The notes under the pieces were generated by a model. The model was not told the DNA's origin. It worked only from the letters and a program-made list of their open reading frames with translations, and did no database searches. Positions 1-9,547 of a stretch of 50,700 nucleotides of DNA are shown piece after piece (position 1 is the first letter of the stretch; each line of letters begins with the position of its first letter). This stretch comes from a bacterium (GTDB taxonomy: Bacteria > Gemmatimonadota > Gemmatimonadetes > Longimicrobiales > RSA9), in contig QGVH01000027.1 in assembly GCA_003242735.1 (NCBI GenBank), positions 1 through 50,700 on the forward strand, given 5' to 3'. The translations under genes and the position numbers were made by a program.

Positions 1-2064
1 TTCGATGATCGGCTCCAGGAGCCGACGGTGCTGCCGGCCAAGCTGCCCAACCTGCTGGTCAACGGCTCGAGCGGCATCGCCGTCGGCATGGCCACCAACA
101 TCCCGCCCCACAACCTGCGCGAGGTCGCGGCCGCCATCAAACACCTGGTCGCCCATCCGGACTGCTCGGTGGACGAGCTCATGCGCCACATCAAGGGTCC
201 GGATTTCCCCACCGGCGGCTTCATCGTGGGCCTGGACGGGATCAAGGAGGCGTATCGCACCGGCCGCGGCCGGATCATCATGCGCGCGCGGATCCAGCGC
301 GAGTCGCTCCGCAACGGCAAGGAGCAGCTCGTCGTCACCGAGCTGCCGTACGGCATCTCCAAGGCCCGCGTCGTCGAGCAGATCGCGCAGCTCGTCCGTG
401 AGCGCAAGCTCGAGGACATCGCCGACCTGCGGGACGAGTCGGACCGCGAGGGGATGCGCGTCGTCATCGAGCTCCGGCGCGGCGCCCAGGTCCCCCGCGT
501 GCTCACGACCCTGTTCAAGAACACCGCCCTCCAGGCGACCTTCGGCGCGATCCTGCTGGCGCTGGACAACGGCGTGCCGCGGGAGATGAACCTGAAGGAG
601 ATCCTGGAGCGCTACCGGGACCACCGGCTGGAGGTGATCCAGCGCCGCGCCCGGTTCGAACTCGAGCGTGCGCAGGCGGAGGCGCACATCACGGAAGGAC
701 TGCTGGTCGCGCTGGACAACATCGACGCCGTCATCCGCATCATCCGGCGGGCGCAGGACCGCGAGGTCGCGGCGGCGCAGTTGCGCAAGCGGTTCCGCCT
801 CTCCGAGGCACAGGCCGGCGCGATCCTCGACATGCGCCTCGCCCGGCTCACGGCGCTGGAGCACAAGGCGCTGAAGCAGCAGCTCAAGGCCCTCGAGCGT
901 CGCATTGCGGACCTCGAGAAGCTACTCGGCAGCCGGAAGCGCCAGCTCGCGCTGCTCGTCGCCGAGCTCGATGAGCTGGTCGAGCGCTACGGCGACGCGC
1001 GGCGCACCCGGATCGTGAAGGGCACCGCGGAGCTGCCGGTCGAGGACCTCATCGCGCAGGAGAACGTCGTCGTCACCCTCACGCACGAGGGCTACATCAA
1101 CCGCGTGCCGCTCGACCTCTACCGCCGCCGCGTGCGCCGCGGCACGTCCGTGCTCCGCACGAAGAAGGGCGGCGACTTCCTCGAGCGCGCGTTCATCGCC
1201 GGCACCCGCGACACGCTGCTCGTCTTCACCCAGGACGGGCTGGCCCACGCGCTACCCGTGCACAAGGTGCCCGAGGCCAGCACCGGCCGAGGCACGCCCC
1301 TCGTCCGTGCGCTCGGTCTCGGCAAGCGCGCCGCCGTCGCGGCGATGATCCCCGTGGCCGATTTCTCCGCGGACCGGCACCTCGTGTTCCTCACCGCCGG
1401 CGGTGTGGTCAAGCGCACCACGCTCGACCAGTTCGCCGGGATCCGCGCCGGCGGCATCACCGCCATGGGCATCCGCAAGGGAGACCGCCTGCTCGACGTG
1501 CAGCTCTCGGATGGCACGAACGACGTGGTGATCGTGACGCGCCAGGGCCGCGCGATCCGTTTCCCGGAGGCGGAGATCCCCGCCGTCGGTCGGGCCGCGC
1601 AGGGCGTGCGCGGCATCAACCTGCGGGAGGGCGACCGCGCCATCGGCATGGTGGTCGTGCGCCGCGACGCCAGTCTCTGCACCATCACGGAGAACGGCTA
1701 CGCCAAGCGCACGCCCATCGGCGAGTACGCGGTCCAGCGCCGCGGCGGCGTCGGCGCCGCGGCGCTCGCGGTGGACAAGCGGACCGGCCCGCTGGTGGCG
1801 GTCGAGGAGCTGCTCCCTGGCGACGAACTCATGGTCCTCACGGCCAAGGGCGCCGGTGTCCGCGTCGCGGCCGACGACCTGCCCGAGCAGCGGCGCACCA
1901 GCAAGGGCAAGCGCGTCCTCGAGCCGGAGCCCGGCGACCGCGTGGTCGAGGTCGCGCGCATCGTCGCGCAGGAGGAGGGCGGCGAGGCGAAGGGCGCGCG
2001 CAAGCGCGCCTCCCGTGCCCGGTCCGGGCAGCCCGAGCAGCTCTCGCTGATCGGCGTCGAATGA
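1..2064 (+). CDS. gyrA: DNA gyrase subunit A, C-terminal part (5' end outside window)
   Basis: Type II topoisomerase A subunit; with GyrB it introduces negative supercoils. The reading frame is open from base 1, so the gene begins upstream and the catalytic Tyr region is missing. The visible part opens with the breakage-reunion segment ([20 protein letters not shown]), then the coiled-coil arm and the C-terminal beta-pinwheel of repeated GY/GGDF blades. Blade 1 has an irregular [17 protein letters not shown] segment where most gyrases carry the Q(R/K)RGG(R/K)G box. A box-like QRRGGVG occurs in a late blade (near 1735-1755). A ParC-like assignment is the alternative; the late [11 protein letters not shown]...QRRGG blade favours GyrA. 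Confidence 0.93.
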   Translation, partial: FDDRLQEPTVLPAKLPNLLVNGSSGIAVGMATNIPPHNLREVAAAIKHLVAHPDCSVDELMRHIKGPDFPTGGFIVGLDGIKEAYRTGRGRIIMRARIQRESLRNGKEQLVVTELPYGISKARVVEQIAQLVRERKLEDIADLRDESDREGMRVVIELRRGAQVPRVLTTLFKNTALQATFGAILLALDNGVPREMNLKEILERYRDHRLEVIQRRARFELERAQAEAHITEGLLVALDNIDAVIRIIRRAQDREVAAAQLRKRFRLSEAQAGAILDMRLARLTALEHKALKQQLKALERRIADLEKLLGSRKRQLALLVAELDELVERYGDARRTRIVKGTAELPVEDLIAQENVVVTLTHEGYINRVPLDLYRRRVRRGTSVLRTKKGGDFLERAFIAGTRDTLLVFTQDGLAHALPVHKVPEASTGRGTPLVRALGLGKRAAVAAMIPVADFSADRHLVFLTAGGVVKRTTLDQFAGIRAGGITAMGIRKGDRLLDVQLSDGTNDVVIVTRQGRAIRFPEAEIPAVGRAAQGVRGINLREGDRAIGMVVVRRDASLCTITENGYAKRTPIGEYAVQRRGGVGAAALAVDKRTGPLVAVEELLPGDELMVLTAKGAGVRVAADDLPEQRRTSKGKRVLEPEPGDRVVEVARIVAQEEGGEAKGARKRASRARSGQPEQLSLIGVE

Positions 2065-2142
2065 GGGGGTCAGGGGCGGGCAAGGCCGGCGGGTTCATGT
2101 GAGATGGATCTCCGATGCCGCCGGTCGCGCCCCGCCCGGGCC

Positions 2143-2943
2143 CTACTCGATGGCCTCCAGGAAGTGCGTGAGGGCGGTGTCGAAGGCGCCGGGCTGCTCC
2201 ATGTTCGGCAGGTGCCCCGCGCCGGAGATCTGGACCAGGCGCGCATCCGGGATCCCGTCCCGGATCCGCTCCGCCTCCTCCAGCGGCGCGACCCCGTCCT
2301 CGGTACCGGCGATCACCAGCACGGGGACGTCAATGGTCGGGAGCAGCTCCGTCGAGTCTTCGCGCAGCGCCATGCCCTCGGCCGCGCGCGCAATGCTCTC
2401 CGCCGGCTGCGCCTCGATCATGCGGCGCAGCCGCTCCACCACCTCCGGCCGGGCCTGCGGCGTGCCGGGCGCGAGGAGCTTGGGGATCATGGTCTCCGCC
2501 ACGGCGCCCGCACCCTTCTTCCGGACCAGCTCGGCCATCGCCTTCCTCCCCTCCCGCGCCTCGCCGCTGTCCGCGCCCGCCCGGGTGGCGCAGAGCACCA
2601 GCGCGCCCACCCGGTGCCGGTGCCGGCGCCAGAACGCGAACGCCACGTAGCCGCCCATCGACAGACCGCACAGCGTCGTGCGCTCGATGCCGAGATGGTC
2701 CAGCCAGAGGGCGAGGTCGTCCGCGAAGCGCTCCATGGTGAGCGGCCCCTCGACCGGCCCCATCTGGCTCCGGCCAAAGCCCCGCAGGTCAGGCGCGAGG
2801 AGTCGCCAGCGCCGCGGCATCCGATCGAGCTGGTCATCCCACAGCGAGCCGTCGAACGGGAAACCGTGGATGAACACCACCGTCCGCGGGCCGTGCCCCG
2901 CCTCCCGCCAATGCATGCGGATGCCGCCGACCAACGCCTGCAT
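2143..2943 (-). CDS. alpha/beta-fold hydrolase
   Basis: A 266-residue cytoplasmic serine hydrolase of the alpha/beta fold. Seen: oxyanion-side HGFPFDG near residue 26, nucleophile elbow GLSMGG with Ser95, acid Asp216 in AGTEDGVAP, and His244 in GAGHLPN, the usual order and spacing. The length is typical of the family (about 260-280). The start is the ATG at 2943, preceded by GGGAGG about six bases upstream; longer in-frame extensions lack a ribosome site. It converges with gyrA. The substrate cannot be told; 3-oxoadipate enol-lactonase, carboxylesterase and haloperoxidase relatives share these motifs. Confidence 0.88.
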   Translation of the reverse strand: MQALVGGIRMHWREAGHGPRTVVFIHGFPFDGSLWDDQLDRMPRRWRLLAPDLRGFGRSQMGPVEGPLTMERFADDLALWLDHLGIERTTLCGLSMGGYVAFAFWRRHRHRVGALVLCATRAGADSGEAREGRKAMAELVRKKGAGAVAETMIPKLLAPGTPQARPEVVERLRRMIEAQPAESIARAAEGMALREDSTELLPTIDVPVLVIAGTEDGVAPLEEAERIRDGIPDARLVQISGAGHLPNMEQPGAFDTALTHFLEAIE

Positions 2944-3195
2944 GTCAGCCTCCCGCCGGCGCAGCACCGCCGGCGCACCGCCTCTCCAGAACGGGACTCG
3001 TCGGGATGGTACGCAGCTCCCGCCCCGCTCCGCCCCCGCACCTGCATCGGCCGCGCCGGCCGCCGGCCTCACGAGCCACCGCGGCCGGCTCAGCCGCCCG
3101 GCCCGAAGATCCCTGTCCCACGACCGCCGGGCGACCGCTGAATCACCGCCGGACCGGGGTCCGTCGCCGTCGCCCCCGCCCGCCCGGCCCTTCCC

Positions 3196-3492
3196 TCACA
3201 GCCCGAGGGCCGAACGGATGATCGGATCGATCCGATCCGGCGTCCAGCGCGGCTCGAACGTCAGCTCGACCTCCGCGCTCTCCACACCCTCCAGCGCCTC
3301 CACCGCCGCCCTCGCCTGCTCTACGATCTGCGGCGCCGCAGGACACATCGGCGTGGTCAGGGACATGGTGACGTGGACGTGACCATCCGTAATGTCCACG
3401 CCGTACACCAGGCCGAGGACCACGACATCCAGATCCAGCTCCGGATCCTTGACCGCGCGGAGCGCCTTCTTCACGTCCTGCTCCGTGACCAT
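3196..3492 (-). CDS. MIP18/DUF59-family Fe-S assembly factor (SufT-like)
   Basis: A 98-residue single-domain protein of the MIP18/PaaD/SufT group, which helps mature Fe-S proteins. Diagnostic features are the DPELDLDVVVLGLVYGV segment and the TTPMCPAAPQI motif with the conserved Cys; the C-terminus holds the usual F-P-W-like LTFEPRWTPD stretch. The ATG at 3492 has GAGGAGG upstream, which decides the start. It stands alone on the minus strand, 30 kb from the suf operon, which lacks a sufT of its own. It probably supplies that function, though a PaaD-like role cannot be excluded. Confidence 0.88.
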   Translation of the reverse strand: MVTEQDVKKALRAVKDPELDLDVVVLGLVYGVDITDGHVHVTMSLTTPMCPAAPQIVEQARAAVEALEGVESAEVELTFEPRWTPDRIDPIIRSALGL

Positions 3493-3793
3493 CACGCCTC
3501 CTCGTCGCTGCGGATCGCCTCCCGTGTCGCCCCGCCCGACACCCTCGCACTGCACCTGCGTATACCCTCGCCGCGCCGATGCGGTCTGCCCCACCCCCTC
3601 CGTTGACACCGCGCCCGGCAACACACCAGCTTAGCGCCACGCACCGCACGCGCAAGCGCGGCGCAGCGCCCGGCCCGGGATGGCGAGACGGCCGGTCCCC
3701 GGAGAAACGCACCGGCCACCACGCGGCCGGACCCACGGATCCACGGTGCGGTGCACTGTCCGACACCCGTTCCGAGATTCCGGCAGCGGAGTC

Positions 3794-4885
3794 ATGCCTC
3801 GTCCGATCCGACGCATTGCGCTCAACACCGGCGGCGGCGACGCGCCCGGCCTGAACGCAGTCATCCGCGCCGCCGTCCTGTCCGCGATCCACCGCGGCTG
3901 GGAGGTCTACGGCATCCGCAAGGGCTACGGCGGCCTCCTCGGCGAAGACGGCATCGTCCGGCTCGACCGCGAGTCCGTCCGCGGCATCACGCACCTGGGC
4001 GGCACGATCCTGGGCACCACCAACCGCGGCAACCCGTTCGAGTGGCCGCTCGACACGCCGGACGGCATCACCGTCCAGGACCGCTCCGACGAGGTCATCG
4101 CCGCGTTCAACGCCCACGGCTTCGACGCCCTCATCGCCATCGGCGGCGACGGGTCGCTGCACATCGCCAACCGCCTCGCCGCCAAGGGGCTGCCCGTCGT
4201 CGGCGTGCCCAAGACCATCGACAACGACCTCGCCTGCACCCAGGTCACCTTCGGCTTCCACACCGCCGTCCAGACCGCGACGGACGCCATCGACAAGCTC
4301 CACTCCACCGCCCAGAGCCACGAGCGCGTCTTCGTCGTCGAGGTCATGGGCCGCCACACCGGCTGGATCGCGCTGCACTCCGGCGTCGCCGGCTCCGCGG
4401 ATGTCATCCTGATCCCGGAGATCCCCTACGACATCGAGAAGGTCTGCGAGAAGATCGAGGAGCGCTACACGGACGGGAAACGGTTCGCCATCATCGTCGC
4501 CGCCGAGGGCGCCGTCCCGCGGGACGGCGAGGCGGTCTACATCGAACCGGCGCGACCGGGCCGCCCCGCCCGCCTCGGCGGCATTGCAGAGCGCCTTGCC
4601 GCCCAGATCCAGGAACGCACCGGCCACGAGACCCGCTCCCTCGTCCTCGGCCATCTCCAGCGCGGCGGCTCGCCCACCGCTTACGACCGGCTCATCGCCC
4701 TCCGCTTCGGCGCCGCGGCCGTGCGCCTGGTCGCCGAGCACCGCTTCGGCACCATGGTCGCCCTCGACCCGCCCACGGTCCGCGCCGTCCCGCTGGAGGA
4801 CGCGGTCCGCGGGTTGAAGCGCGTGCCGCTCGACTCGGACATCATCGAGACGGCCCGCGACCTCGGCATCTCCTTCGGCGACTGA
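3794..4885 (+). CDS. pfkA: 6-phosphofructokinase
   Basis: Phosphorylates fructose 6-phosphate in glycolysis. The 363-residue protein has the N-terminal NTGGGDAPGLN phosphate loop, GGDGS at 117-121, the catalytic PKTIDND at 139-145, and EVMGRHTGWIAL substrate-binding sequence. The donor-determining pair is Gly120 (as in ATP enzymes) plus Lys140 (as in PPi enzymes). Group III PFKs with this mix are mostly ATP-dependent, so ATP is the likelier donor, but sequence alone does not settle it. The start is the ATG at 3794, right before the conserved beta-strand, with GCGGAG close upstream. Confidence 0.92.
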   Translation: MPRPIRRIALNTGGGDAPGLNAVIRAAVLSAIHRGWEVYGIRKGYGGLLGEDGIVRLDRESVRGITHLGGTILGTTNRGNPFEWPLDTPDGITVQDRSDEVIAAFNAHGFDALIAIGGDGSLHIANRLAAKGLPVVGVPKTIDNDLACTQVTFGFHTAVQTATDAIDKLHSTAQSHERVFVVEVMGRHTGWIALHSGVAGSADVILIPEIPYDIEKVCEKIEERYTDGKRFAIIVAAEGAVPRDGEAVYIEPARPGRPARLGGIAERLAAQIQERTGHETRSLVLGHLQRGGSPTAYDRLIALRFGAAAVRLVAEHRFGTMVALDPPTVRAVPLEDAVRGLKRVPLDSDIIETARDLGISFGD

Positions 4886-4888
4886 CCC

Positions 4889-4918
4889 TTGCCGCAGGTC
4901 GCGGCCGCGCCGTAGACT
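4889..4918 (+). promoter_or_regulatory. sigma-70-like promoter for the S9 peptidase
   Basis: A -35 TTGCCG at 4889-4894 and a -10 TAGACT at 4913-4918 are separated by 18 bases, just after the pfkA stop. It would start transcription about 38 bases before the peptidase ATG, leaving the GGAGG ribosome site in the leader. Confidence 0.4.
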
Positions 4919-4962
4919 GGGCACGTTCCCCGGACCGACATCTCCCTGGAGGTTCGTCAGCC

Positions 4963-7383
4963 ATGCACCGCCTCCGCACGGCGTTCGTCCTGGCCTTCTT
5001 CGCCCTGACGGCCGCGAGTCCCGGTCACGCCCAGCCGGCGGCGCGCGCGGCCGCCAGCACGTTCGAGCTGAGCGTCGCCAACATCATGCGCGGGCCGGAG
5101 CACGTCGGCTCGCCGCCCACCGCCATCCGGTGGACCGACGACAGCCGCTGGATCTACTTCCGCTGGAAGCCGGGCGGCCGGCCGTGGCACGAGGAACCCG
5201 CGCTCTACCGCGTCCCCGCCTCCGGCGGCACCCCCGAGCGCCTCTCGGACGAGGCCGCGGACTCCCTCGGCGTTCTCCTCGCCACCGGCGACATCTCGCC
5301 GGATGAACGCTGGCGCGTCGTCGCCTACGAGGGCGACCTCTGGCTCATCGACCGGCGCTCCCTCGCCGTGCGCCGCCTCACCCACACGCGCACGGCCGAG
5401 TCCAACCCCGTCTTCGGCCACGACGGCCGGACCATCTACTTCGTTCAGGAGAACAACGTCTTCTCCATGTCCCTGGACGGCGGGTCGGTCCGCCAGCTCA
5501 CCGACATCCGCGCCGGCTCGCCGCCGGAAGAACGCCAGGCCGCAGGCCAGCGTCGGTTCCTCGAGGAGCAGCAGAAAGAGCTCTTCGAGCACATCCGGCG
5601 CGAGGTCGAGCGCCGCGACGAGATGCGCCGCCGCCGCGAGGCCCGCGAGGCGCGCAACGTGAAGACCGTCTACATCTCGCCCGAGGAGCGCGTCCAGGCG
5701 ATCGCGCCGGAGCCCGGCGGCCGCTACGCGGTCCTGCACGTCTACAAGCCGGCACGCGATGCGCGCCGCACCATCGTCCCGGACTACGTCACCGCGTCCG
5801 GCTACACGGAGAACGTCGACGCGCGCGCCAAGGTCGGCGACGCCCAGTCCGAGGCCCGGCTCGGCCTCGTGGACCTCTCGACCGGCGACGTCCGCTGGCT
5901 GGAGCTGGGAACCGCGACGGCCGCCTCACAGCCCGCGGACAGCACGACCCGCGCCCGCAGCGCGAAGCCCCGGCTCGCGGCCGCCCGCTTCCTCGGCTGG
6001 AACCGCGATGGCACTCTCGGCCTGATCGGCGCCGTCAGCTACGACTTCAAGGACCAGTGGCTGCACGTGCTGGATGCGGCGACGGGCGAAGTGCGCATCG
6101 TGGCGCACGACCACGATGACGCATGGATCGGCGGGCCGTGCGCGGACTGGACCGACTTCGGGTGCGCAGGCTGGATGCCGGACGGCAAGAGCATCTACTT
6201 CCTGAGCGAGCGCGACGGCTACTCGCACCTCTACACCGTCGCCGCCACGGGCGGCGAGGCGCGCCAGCTCACGCGCGGCCAGTGGGAGGTGAAGTCCGTC
6301 TCCATCTCACCGGACCGCCGGTACTTCTATCTCACCACCTCCGAGGGTTCTCCGTTCGAGGAGCACTTCTGGCGCGCGGAGCTGGACGGCAGCCGCCGCA
6401 CCCGCATCACCACGCGCCCAGGGTTCCACGACGTGACCGTCTCGCCCGACGGCCGCCGGCTCGCCATCGTCCACTCCTACTCGAACCGGCCGCCCGAGCT
6501 GTTCGTCGCGGAAAACCGGCCGGGCGCGGAGATGCGCCGCGTCACCGTCTCACCTACGGAGGAGTGGAGCTCCTTCGGCTGGATCGACCCGGAGATCGTC
6601 TGGTTCGAGGCCCGGGACGGCGTGAAGGTGCCGGCGCGCATCTACCGGCCGCGCGACCTCGGCGCGGAGCCGCACGGCGGCGCCGTCATCTTCGTCCACG
6701 GCGCGGGCTACCTGCACAACGTCCACAAGGGGTGGTCCACGTACTACCGCGAGTACATGTTCCACCACCTGCTCGCGGCCCGCGGCTTCACCGTGCTGGA
6801 CATCGACTACCGCGGCTCGGCCGGCTACGGCCGCGACTGGCGCACCGCCATCTACCGCCACATGGGCGGCAAGGACCTCAGCGACCAGGTGGACGGCGCC
6901 CGCTACCTCGTCCAGCACGAGGGTGTGGACCCGGAGCGCATCGGCATCTACGGCGGCTCGTACGGCGGCTTCATCACGCTCATGGCGCTGTTCACCGAGG
7001 CCAAGACGTTCGCCGCGGGCGCCGCGCTCCGCGCCGTGACCGACTGGGCCCATTACAATCACTGGTACACCCAGCGCATCCTCAACCTGCCGCACGAGGA
7101 CACCCTCGCGTACCGCAGGTCCTCGCCCATCTACTTCGCCGAGGGCCTGGAGGACCCGCTCCTGATCGCGCACGGGATGGTGGACACCAACGTCCACTTC
7201 CAAGATGTCGTCCGCCTGGCCCAACGCCTGATCGAGCTCGGCAAGACGAACTGGGAGATGGCGATCTATCCGGTCGAGGATCACGGCTTCGTCGAGCCCA
7301 GCTCCTGGACCGACCAGTACCGCCGCATCCTCGAGCTGTTCGAGCGGCACCTCACCCGACCACGGACGGCATCACAGGAGTAG
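4963..7383 (+). CDS. secreted S9-family prolyl oligopeptidase / dipeptidyl-peptidase-like
   Basis: An 806-residue serine peptidase. A signal peptide (MHRLRTAFVLAFFAL... ending GHA before Gln) exports it. Residues of about 40-560 form a WD40-like beta-propeller with DGKSIYFLS-type repeats. The C-terminal alpha/beta-hydrolase domain carries Ser666 (GGSYGG), Asp741 (HGMVDTNV) and His774 (EDHGF). Around residues 189-232 the propeller contains a long Arg/Glu-rich helix, longer than usual for the family. The start is the ATG at 4963 with GGAGG upstream; the much longer open frame before it overlaps pfkA and is not coding. The binding lipoprotein follows 33 bases later, so uptake of released peptides or amino acids is a reasonable inference. 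Confidence 0.93.
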   Translation: MHRLRTAFVLAFFALTAASPGHAQPAARAAASTFELSVANIMRGPEHVGSPPTAIRWTDDSRWIYFRWKPGGRPWHEEPALYRVPASGGTPERLSDEAADSLGVLLATGDISPDERWRVVAYEGDLWLIDRRSLAVRRLTHTRTAESNPVFGHDGRTIYFVQENNVFSMSLDGGSVRQLTDIRAGSPPEERQAAGQRRFLEEQQKELFEHIRREVERRDEMRRRREAREARNVKTVYISPEERVQAIAPEPGGRYAVLHVYKPARDARRTIVPDYVTASGYTENVDARAKVGDAQSEARLGLVDLSTGDVRWLELGTATAASQPADSTTRARSAKPRLAAARFLGWNRDGTLGLIGAVSYDFKDQWLHVLDAATGEVRIVAHDHDDAWIGGPCADWTDFGCAGWMPDGKSIYFLSERDGYSHLYTVAATGGEARQLTRGQWEVKSVSISPDRRYFYLTTSEGSPFEEHFWRAELDGSRRTRITTRPGFHDVTVSPDGRRLAIVHSYSNRPPELFVAENRPGAEMRRVTVSPTEEWSSFGWIDPEIVWFEARDGVKVPARIYRPRDLGAEPHGGAVIFVHGAGYLHNVHKGWSTYYREYMFHHLLAARGFTVLDIDYRGSAGYGRDWRTAIYRHMGGKDLSDQVDGARYLVQHEGVDPERIGIYGGSYGGFITLMALFTEAKTFAAGAALRAVTDWAHYNHWYTQRILNLPHEDTLAYRRSSPIYFAEGLEDPLLIAHGMVDTNVHFQDVVRLAQRLIELGKTNWEMAIYPVEDHGFVEPSSWTDQYRRILELFERHLTRPRTASQE

Positions 7384-7416
7384 GGCGCAACCCGACCCGT
7401 GAGTGGGAGGACTCCG

Positions 7417-8565
7417 ATGCTGGACGCCTGGCGCCGGATCAGGATCCCCGCCCTCGCCCTCGCCCCGGCCCTGGCCGGCATCATCGGCTGCGGTGCCGAT
7501 GCCAGCCCCATCCGCATCGCCATCGCCGGCCCCGTCGGGCAGGTCACCGGCCACTCGATGCGGCTCGCCGCCGAGCTGGCCGTGGACGAGATCAACCGCG
7601 CCGGCGGCGTGCGCGGACGCCTCATCGAGCTCGTCGTCCGGGACGACGAGGCCAGCCCCGAACGCGCCATCGAGATCGCCGCCGAGCTGCGCGACGACCC
7701 GAGCATCGTCGCCGTCGTCGGCCACATCAACTCCGCCGCCACGCTCGCCGCCGCCAAGATCTACAACGACGACGAGCGGGGCGTCGTCGCCATCTCGCCG
7801 GCGTCGAGCAGCCCGCTCCTCACCGACGCCGGGCCCTGGATCTTCCGGGTCTGCCCGAGCGACCTGCTGCACGGGCCCGCGCTCGCGCGCTGGGCCTACG
7901 AGCGGCTCGGCGTGCGCAAGGTCGCCGCGCTCTACGCCAACGACGACTACGGCCGCGGCGTCGTCGAGAACTTCGGCGCCGCCTTCGTCGCCGCCGGCGG
8001 GCAGCTCCTCTCCCAGGATCCGTACCTGCCTGACATGCTCGAAGACTCCAACGCCGTCGACCCGTACCTCGAACGCGCAATCCGCGACGGCATGGAAGCC
8101 CTCGTGATCGCCGGCCAGGCCGAGGCCGCAGCGCGCATCATCGCCGCCGCCCGCCGCCTCGGCTACAACGGCCCGGTCATCGGACCGGACGGCCTCACCA
8201 ACCTCCGTGATGCCGGCCCCATCGCCGAGGGCGTCTACATCAGCTCCGCGTTCCTCCCCGACCGGCGCGATCCCGCCGCCCAGGCGTTCGTCCGCGCCTA
8301 CCAGGAGCGCTACCGCGAGCTGCCCGACCACCGCGGCGCCATGACCTACGACGCGATCCGCCTCCTCGCCCGCGCCATCGGACAGGTCGGCACCGACCGC
8401 ACCGCGATCCGCGACTACCTCGCCGACGTGGGCCGGAAACCGGACAACCCACCCTTCGAGGGCGTCTCCGGCACCATCCGTTTCGACGAGAACGGGGACG
8501 TCTCCGGCAAGGAGGTCACCATCGGCGTCGTACGGGCAGGACGCCTCGTCACCGCCGAGGGCTGA
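7417..8565 (+). CDS. ABC-type branched-chain amino acid (Leu/Ile/Val-type) substrate-binding lipoprotein
   Basis: A periplasmic binding protein of the receptor-ligand-binding type I fold, 382 residues. The N-terminus is a lipoprotein signal ending IIGC (Cys25), so it is membrane-anchored. Family sequence includes IRIAIAGPVGQVTG, the AAELAVDEINRAGGV helix, VVGHINSAATLAAAKIY and the ALYANDDYGRGVVENF strand-loop. The ATG at 7417 has GGGAGG six bases upstream; a GTG at 7399 is rejected for lack of one. No permease or ATPase gene is adjacent, so it either serves transporters elsewhere or is a sensor. It lies 33 bases downstream of the S9 peptidase and is probably cotranscribed. Confidence 0.88.
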   Translation: MLDAWRRIRIPALALAPALAGIIGCGADASPIRIAIAGPVGQVTGHSMRLAAELAVDEINRAGGVRGRLIELVVRDDEASPERAIEIAAELRDDPSIVAVVGHINSAATLAAAKIYNDDERGVVAISPASSSPLLTDAGPWIFRVCPSDLLHGPALARWAYERLGVRKVAALYANDDYGRGVVENFGAAFVAAGGQLLSQDPYLPDMLEDSNAVDPYLERAIRDGMEALVIAGQAEAAARIIAAARRLGYNGPVIGPDGLTNLRDAGPIAEGVYISSAFLPDRRDPAAQAFVRAYQERYRELPDHRGAMTYDAIRLLARAIGQVGTDRTAIRDYLADVGRKPDNPPFEGVSGTIRFDENGDVSGKEVTIGVVRAGRLVTAEG

Positions 8566-8583
8566 CGGGTGTCGTAAACACGA

Positions 8584-8621
8584 CGAGTACGCGCACGACC
8601 CCGTGCACGTACTCGCCTTTC
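8584..8621 (+). terminator. bidirectional hairpin terminator between convergent genes
   Basis: CGAGTACG (8584-8591) pairs with CGTACTCG (8608-8615) and GCACG with CGTGC, with one C/A mismatch and a short ACCC loop. CCTTTCT follows on the plus strand. It sits 18 bases after the binding-protein stop and before the convergent transglycosylase gene. Confidence 0.7.
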
Positions 8622-8652
8622 TCACCGCGCCGCGGACGCGCCCCCGGACCCG

Positions 8653-9309
8653 TCAGCCCCGCAGCACCTTCGCCGCGTACCCGTTGTCCGGGTTGCCGCC
8701 GCGCGCCAACACACGGTCCACCGTGCCCGGCCCACGGTTGTACGCCGTCAGCGCGAGCCGGATGTCCCCGTTGTACTTGTCCAGCAGGTAGCGGAGGTAC
8801 TTGAACCCGACCCTCAGGTTCGTCCGCGTGTCGAACAGATCGTTCCGGGTCGTGCCCGGCTCGATCCAGCGCGCCGTGGACGGCAGCACCTGCGCGTACC
8901 CGATCGCGCCCGCGTGCGACACCACCGTCCGACGGAAGCTGGACTCCGTACGCACCAGACCGAACGCCACCTTCGGATCGATGCCGTACTCCCGCGCCGC
9001 AGCGTAGATCTCGCGGGCGAGAGGGACCGAAACACCGTACTGGCGCGCGTAACGCTCCACGACCGCAGCGTCACGCTCACGAGCCGGTGCCGCCTCGGAC
9101 GCCCCGGACTCCGCCGGCGGCGCCATCGGCGCCGCCATCGCGACCTGCTGCACCTGCGCCGCCGCCGCGGTCCGCTCCAGGTCCCGCGGCTCGCCCCGCA
9201 CCAGCATCCCCGTGGCCGGCGCCACCAGCACCAGCCCCATGACGAACATCGTGGCCGGCCGCCGCACTCGGTCGTACAGCGCCCCGACCTCTGGGAATCG
9301 ACGCAGCAT
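8653..9309 (-). CDS. membrane-anchored lytic transglycosylase (SLT domain)
   Basis: Cleaves the MurNAc-GlcNAc bond of peptidoglycan. The protein has 218 residues: a short cytoplasmic N-terminus, a membrane segment at about 20-36, an Ala/Pro-rich linker, then the SLT domain from about residue 85. The catalytic Glu is Glu122 in VRTESSF. It is followed by the family motifs AIGYAQVLPSTA and LTAYNRGPGTV. The ATG at 9309 has GGGAGGG upstream. With a single SLT domain and no LysM it resembles MltC/EmtA-type enzymes only loosely, so no symbol is given. Confidence 0.9.
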   Translation of the reverse strand: MLRRFPEVGALYDRVRRPATMFVMGLVLVAPATGMLVRGEPRDLERTAAAAQVQQVAMAAPMAPPAESGASEAAPARERDAAVVERYARQYGVSVPLAREIYAAAREYGIDPKVAFGLVRTESSFRRTVVSHAGAIGYAQVLPSTARWIEPGTTRNDLFDTRTNLRVGFKYLRYLLDKYNGDIRLALTAYNRGPGTVDRVLARGGNPDNGYAAKVLRG

Positions 9310-9527
9310 CGCGTCACCCTCCCTTCGGTTTCTAGGGTTTTGTTCTCGAGTGCGCCGCGCGCCTCCTCTACGCACGCGGCCCGGGCATGCACGGCCTCGA
9401 ACCGCACAGCCCCGGCGGTCGGTCGACCGCCCATCTCCCCCTGCTACCCCCCGGAGCCCCGGGGTTCCATACTAAGTTGTTGCCAGATAAAGAGTTACAA
9501 GATTTCCGATGGGGCGGATCCGGCGTT

Positions 9528-9543
9528 TGTCAAGGCCTTGACA
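9528..9543. promoter_or_regulatory. perfect 16-base palindrome TGTCAAGGCCTTGACA
   Basis: The sequence is a perfect inverted repeat whose two arms each contain the consensus -35 hexamer TTGACA, facing outwards. No good -10 follows at 16-18 bases on either strand, so an operator is more likely than paired promoters. It lies about 220 bases upstream of the transglycosylase start. Confidence 0.4.
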
Positions 9544-9547
9544 GGAG

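Noticed and set aside
2944..3195. Short plus-strand frames between the SufT-like and hydrolase genes
   Set aside because: Pro/Arg-rich translations with no ribosome site; treated as intergenic.
3143..4924. Minus-strand open frame of nearly 600 codons opposite pfkA
   Set aside because: Asp/Gly/Ala-rich translation without domains; it is the shadow of pfkA and runs into the SufT-like gene.
3751..4962. N-terminal extension of the S9 peptidase by about 400 codons
   Set aside because: The extension is out-of-frame reading of pfkA; the signal peptide and GGAGG site fix the start at 4963.
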